Assembly (NCBI GenBank): GCA_001800085.1
Contig: MGUS01000039.1
Location: 3,539 to 10,605 of the forward strand
Source of the DNA: Elusimicrobia bacterium RIFCSPLOWO2_01_FULL_60_11
GTDB taxonomy: Bacteria > Elusimicrobiota > Elusimicrobia > 2-02-FULL-39-32
Length of the DNA stretch: 7,067 bases
Reading direction: 5' to 3'
Made by a program: the position numbers and the translations under genes. Within the stretch, counting starts at the first letter, position 1. Every line of letters starts with the position of its first letter. Of the stretch, positions 5,059-7,067 are shown one piece after another. The notes under the pieces were generated by a model that was not told where the DNA came from, ran no database searches, and saw only the letters and a program-made list of their open reading frames with translations.

Positions 5059-6526
5059 GCTTTTCGTCCTCCATGACGGCTTGATCCAGATTCATGAGCA
5101 TTCCCGTGAAATGAGGTGAATACTTGAGGCCGCTCTTCAACCCGAAGGTCCGGATGCGCTGGTAGGTGAAAAGTCCCAGAGCTTCATCGTAGATCCACCG
5201 GTCCAGTTCCCGGGCCAGGCGTTCGTGTTCTTCGGGGTCGCGGGTTTGCATCATTTTTTGATAGAGTTCGTCAAAGCCGGGCACCCCCCCGGCGCTCGCC
5301 GGAGAGCGGCTGTGTAAACAGATGGATGCCAAAAAGCAGACATGAGCCAAAGGATCCGGGGCCTGGTTGGCAAAGACATCATAATCCCGGATGCGGTTCT
5401 CCGAGATGATCCGTGTCACGTCCTTGATGGGCCGGACCTCCAATTCGACTTTGAGGCCGACCTGCTCAAAATATTTCTTCAGCATCCTGCTTTCCCTTTC
5501 CGACTGCTGGGTCGAGAACATTTTAAGGATAAAATCCTTGGGCCAGCCGGCCTTGGCCAACATCCTCTTGGCCAGTTCAGGGTTATAAGGATAAGGCGCC
5601 AAAGTCGGGTCGTGTCCGACCTCTCCCTTCATGCTGAAAGTGGCCAGGGGCTTGCCGTTGCCCAAAGCTCCATAGCGGATCATGTCTTCCTTGTTGATCG
5701 CCAGGTTCAAGGCCTGCCGGATCTCCCGGCGGGCCAGGGGCCCCCGGAAGTTCGTGAACCAGAAGGTGTGGGTGACCAAGGTCTCCTGCTTGACGATCTT
5801 CAACCCCCGGGTTTTCGCCACTTCCAGAGTCCTCGTCCCGGGGATCTCGGCCACTAGATCCACTTCGCCGTTGATCAAAGCGTCGATCTGCTTTTCGATC
5901 GGGATGAATTTAAAAACGATGCGCTTAAAATAAGGCGGCTGACTTTCCCAATGCTGCGGGTTATGCTCCAAGACCAGCTCAGCTCCCTTTTTCCAGGAGG
6001 CAAAGCGGTAAGGCCCCGTGCCCACGGGACGTTCTCCCAGGGAAGCCGCGAGGGGAATGGGAACGATCAGCCCGAAGACCGCCAACCGCCTTAAGGCGAC
6101 TTCCGGCGGCTCATCCGTGTCCAGTCTCAGGTTCGAGGTGGACTCGGCGATGACGTCACGGATCGGGCCCAACTGGAGCGTGACGGAGTTGGCCAGCTTC
6201 AGCTGCCGCTTCAAACTTTCCCGCACGGCCTGAGCGTCGCATTTCGTTCCGTCATGGAACCTTGCCCCCTGACGGAGGTGGAAGCGCAGCCCTTGCCCGG
6301 CGATCACATCCCAGCTCTGGGCCAGGGAGGGAACGACGTTGCCGTCTTTATCGAGCCGGACCAGGCCTTCGTAGACGTTGTGGAATATCCCGTAGGCCTT
6401 GTTGTCAAAGGAAAGGTGAGGGTCGAGAGCTGCGGGGTCGGCCACGTCGTCGCAGACGACGATCGTCGAGGCCTGCAGATTGATAGGGAGGCAGACCGAA
6501 AAAAATATGAAGGCGAGCGGCTTCAT
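5048..6526 (-). CDS. Secreted family-5 solute-binding protein (DppA/OppA-like)
   Basis: 492-residue periplasmic ligand-binding protein of the SBP_bac_5 family, which normally delivers peptides, nickel or related solutes to ABC importers. Residues 1-19 are a signal peptide (basic Lys2, hydrophobic core LAFIFFSVCLPI, likely cut after LQA); no good lipobox, so probably soluble. Family features: LDPHLSFDN...VYEGLV (34-56), SWDV...FHLRQGARFHDGTK (71-95), GTGPYRF (169-175), PYFKRIVFKFIP (198-209), REIRQALNLAINKEDM (267-282), YPYNPELAKRMLAKAGW (312-328). Length matches the family. The start at 6526 is fixed by the signal peptide, though no clear Shine-Dalgarno is seen. It starts 24 nt after the TPP-enzyme gene and overlaps the methyltransferase gene by 11 nt. 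No ABC permease or ATPase genes are in the window, so transport is unproven and a sensory ligand-presenting role is an alternative. Confidence 0.93.
   Translation of the reverse strand: MKPLAFIFFSVCLPINLQASTIVVCDDVADPAALDPHLSFDNKAYGIFHNVYEGLVRLDKDGNVVPSLAQSWDVIAGQGLRFHLRQGARFHDGTKCDAQAVRESLKRQLKLANSVTLQLGPIRDVIAESTSNLRLDTDEPPEVALRRLAVFGLIVPIPLAASLGERPVGTGPYRFASWKKGAELVLEHNPQHWESQPPYFKRIVFKFIPIEKQIDALINGEVDLVAEIPGTRTLEVAKTRGLKIVKQETLVTHTFWFTNFRGPLARREIRQALNLAINKEDMIRYGALGNGKPLATFSMKGEVGHDPTLAPYPYNPELAKRMLAKAGWPKDFILKMFSTQQSERESRMLKKYFEQVGLKVELEVRPIKDVTRIISENRIRDYDVFANQAPDPLAHVCFLASICLHSRSPASAGGVPGFDELYQKMMQTRDPEEHERLARELDRWIYDEALGLFTYQRIRTFGLKSGLKYSPHFTGMLMNLDQAVMEDEKHER
5068..5072 (-). promoter_or_regulatory. 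Shine-Dalgarno for the methyltransferase inside the binding-protein gene
   Basis: GGAGG lies 9 nt before the methyltransferase ATG (5056-5058), inside the last codons of the binding-protein gene. It supports ATG 5058 as the real start and the 11-nt gene overlap as genuine. Confidence 0.8.
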
Positions 6527-6550
6527 GTTTGGAATAAGCTAGCATTTTAG

Positions 6551-7067
6551 TCATGTCCGCGAAAGCGGGCCGAGGGGACCCGCTTGAGCGATGTATTGCT
6601 CCACTGCCTTCATCCTGGAACCGACCGGAGGAACTTCCTCCGGGTCCACCATGGCCTCGATCACCGCGGGCTTGCCCGTCCGCAAACACTCTTCAAGCGT
6701 GCCGCCGAGCTCCCCGGGGCGGCTCACGCGGTAGCTGAGCGCTCCAAGAGAAGACGCGAGCTTGCAGATGTCGATCGGCCGGCGGAAAAGAGAATAATGG
6801 AAATCGCCTCCGAACAGGATATTTTCTCCGTGATAGACCATTCCGTGTCCGCCGTTGTTGAGGACCAGCCAGATGACCGGGATATCATACTCGCAGGCTG
6901 TGTGTACTTCCATGCCGTTCATGGCGAACCCTGCGTCGCCCACGACGGCGATGACGGGGCGGTGGGGAGCCGCGAGCTTGGCCCCGATGCAGGCGGAGAT
7001 CCCATACCCCATGGAAGCGAACCCGAGGCAGTGGAAGACCGAATGGGGCTGGTTCACCCTCAGGTAA
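6551..7067 (-). CDS. Thiamine-diphosphate-dependent enzyme, C-terminal domain (acetolactate synthase-like), 5' cut by right edge
   Basis: Only the last 171 residues are visible; the frame stays open to the right edge (Tyr-Leu-Arg precede the GTG at 7057, which is an internal Val). This is the TPP-binding C-terminal domain of the acetolactate synthase/benzoylformate decarboxylase superfamily, which decarboxylates or ligates 2-oxo acids or similar substrates. The diagnostic pattern begins GDAGFAMNGME and ends LVLNN about 27 residues later (visible residues 43-71), giving Mg2+ and diphosphate ligands; the third motif residue is Ala instead of the usual Gly. An upstream GFASMGYGI element and a downstream NNGGHGMVYHGE segment also fit. 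The tail ends EEVPPVGSRMKAVEQYI then a short extension. Substrate cannot be told without the N-terminal half. It is 24 nt upstream of the binding-protein gene and probably cotranscribed with it. Confidence 0.88.
   Translation of the reverse strand, partial: YLRVNQPHSVFHCLGFASMGYGISACIGAKLAAPHRPVIAVVGDAGFAMNGMEVHTACEYDIPVIWLVLNNGGHGMVYHGENILFGGDFHYSLFRRPIDICKLASSLGALSYRVSRPGELGGTLEECLRTGKPAVIEAMVDPEEVPPVGSRMKAVEQYIAQAGPLGPLSRT

Noticed and set aside
4417..5076. 219-codon plus-strand open frame
   Set aside because: Exactly antisense to the methyltransferase, whose SAM motifs are clear on the minus strand; no independent support.
5342..5857. 171-codon plus-strand open frame
   Set aside because: Antisense to the solute-binding protein; shadow of its codon pattern.
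6405..6689. 94-codon minus-strand frame including an ATG overlapping the TPP-enzyme stop
   Set aside because: The ATGA overlap at 6551-6554 looks attractive, but downstream the frame is Arg/Ser/Pro-rich nonsense, while the frame from 6526 gives a perfect signal peptide and binding protein.
7055..7057. GTG as start of a short 168-residue TPP protein
   Set aside because: The reading frame continues upstream to the window edge, and TPP enzymes of this type are about 550 residues; the GTG is internal.

Overview
All six genes lie on the minus strand, so the window reads from right to left. It is a dense stretch of bacterial DNA that is moderately GC-rich by eye, with short or overlapping gene junctions. 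No tRNA, rRNA, CRISPR array, insertion sequence or transposase was seen. The periplasmic binding protein with its signal peptide, the membrane-anchored Cache-type histidine kinase and the orphan-style signalling genes fit a Gram-negative, environmentally responsive bacterium. A response regulator with an excisionase-like DNA-binding domain is, to my knowledge, common in uncultured and deep-branching groups (Omnitrophota, Nitrospirota, Desulfobacterota-like lineages). I cannot place the organism more precisely from this window.

Layout in transcription order: (1) 7067-6551, the C-terminal part of a thiamine-diphosphate-dependent enzyme of the acetolactate synthase-like superfamily, cut by the right edge. 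(2) 6526-5048, a secreted family-5 (peptide/oligopeptide type) solute-binding protein. (3) 5058-4327, a class I SAM-dependent methyltransferase, overlapping the binding-protein gene by 11 nt. (4) 4327-1739, an 862-residue hybrid histidine kinase (TM, Cache-like sensor, TM, HAMP, PAS, HisKA, HATPase, REC), joined to the methyltransferase by a TAATG overlap. (5) A 108-nt gap with a consensus sigma-70 promoter. (6) 1630-986, a response regulator with an N-terminal excisionase/MerR-like HTH and a C-terminal receiver. (7) A 147-nt gap, then 838-1, a soluble PAS-HisKA_2-HATPase histidine kinase cut by the left edge.

Two transcription units are likely. The first runs from the TPP enzyme through the hybrid kinase. 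Its most interesting part is the tightly coupled trio of solute-binding protein, methyltransferase and hybrid kinase. No ABC permease or ATPase lies in the window, which suggests that the binding protein might present a ligand to the kinase sensor domain instead of feeding a transporter. That is an inference. The second unit starts at the consensus promoter and contains the unusual regulator and probably the HisKA_2 kinase, which would be its natural partner. The hybrid kinase lacks an HPt domain, so where its receiver sends phosphate is open.
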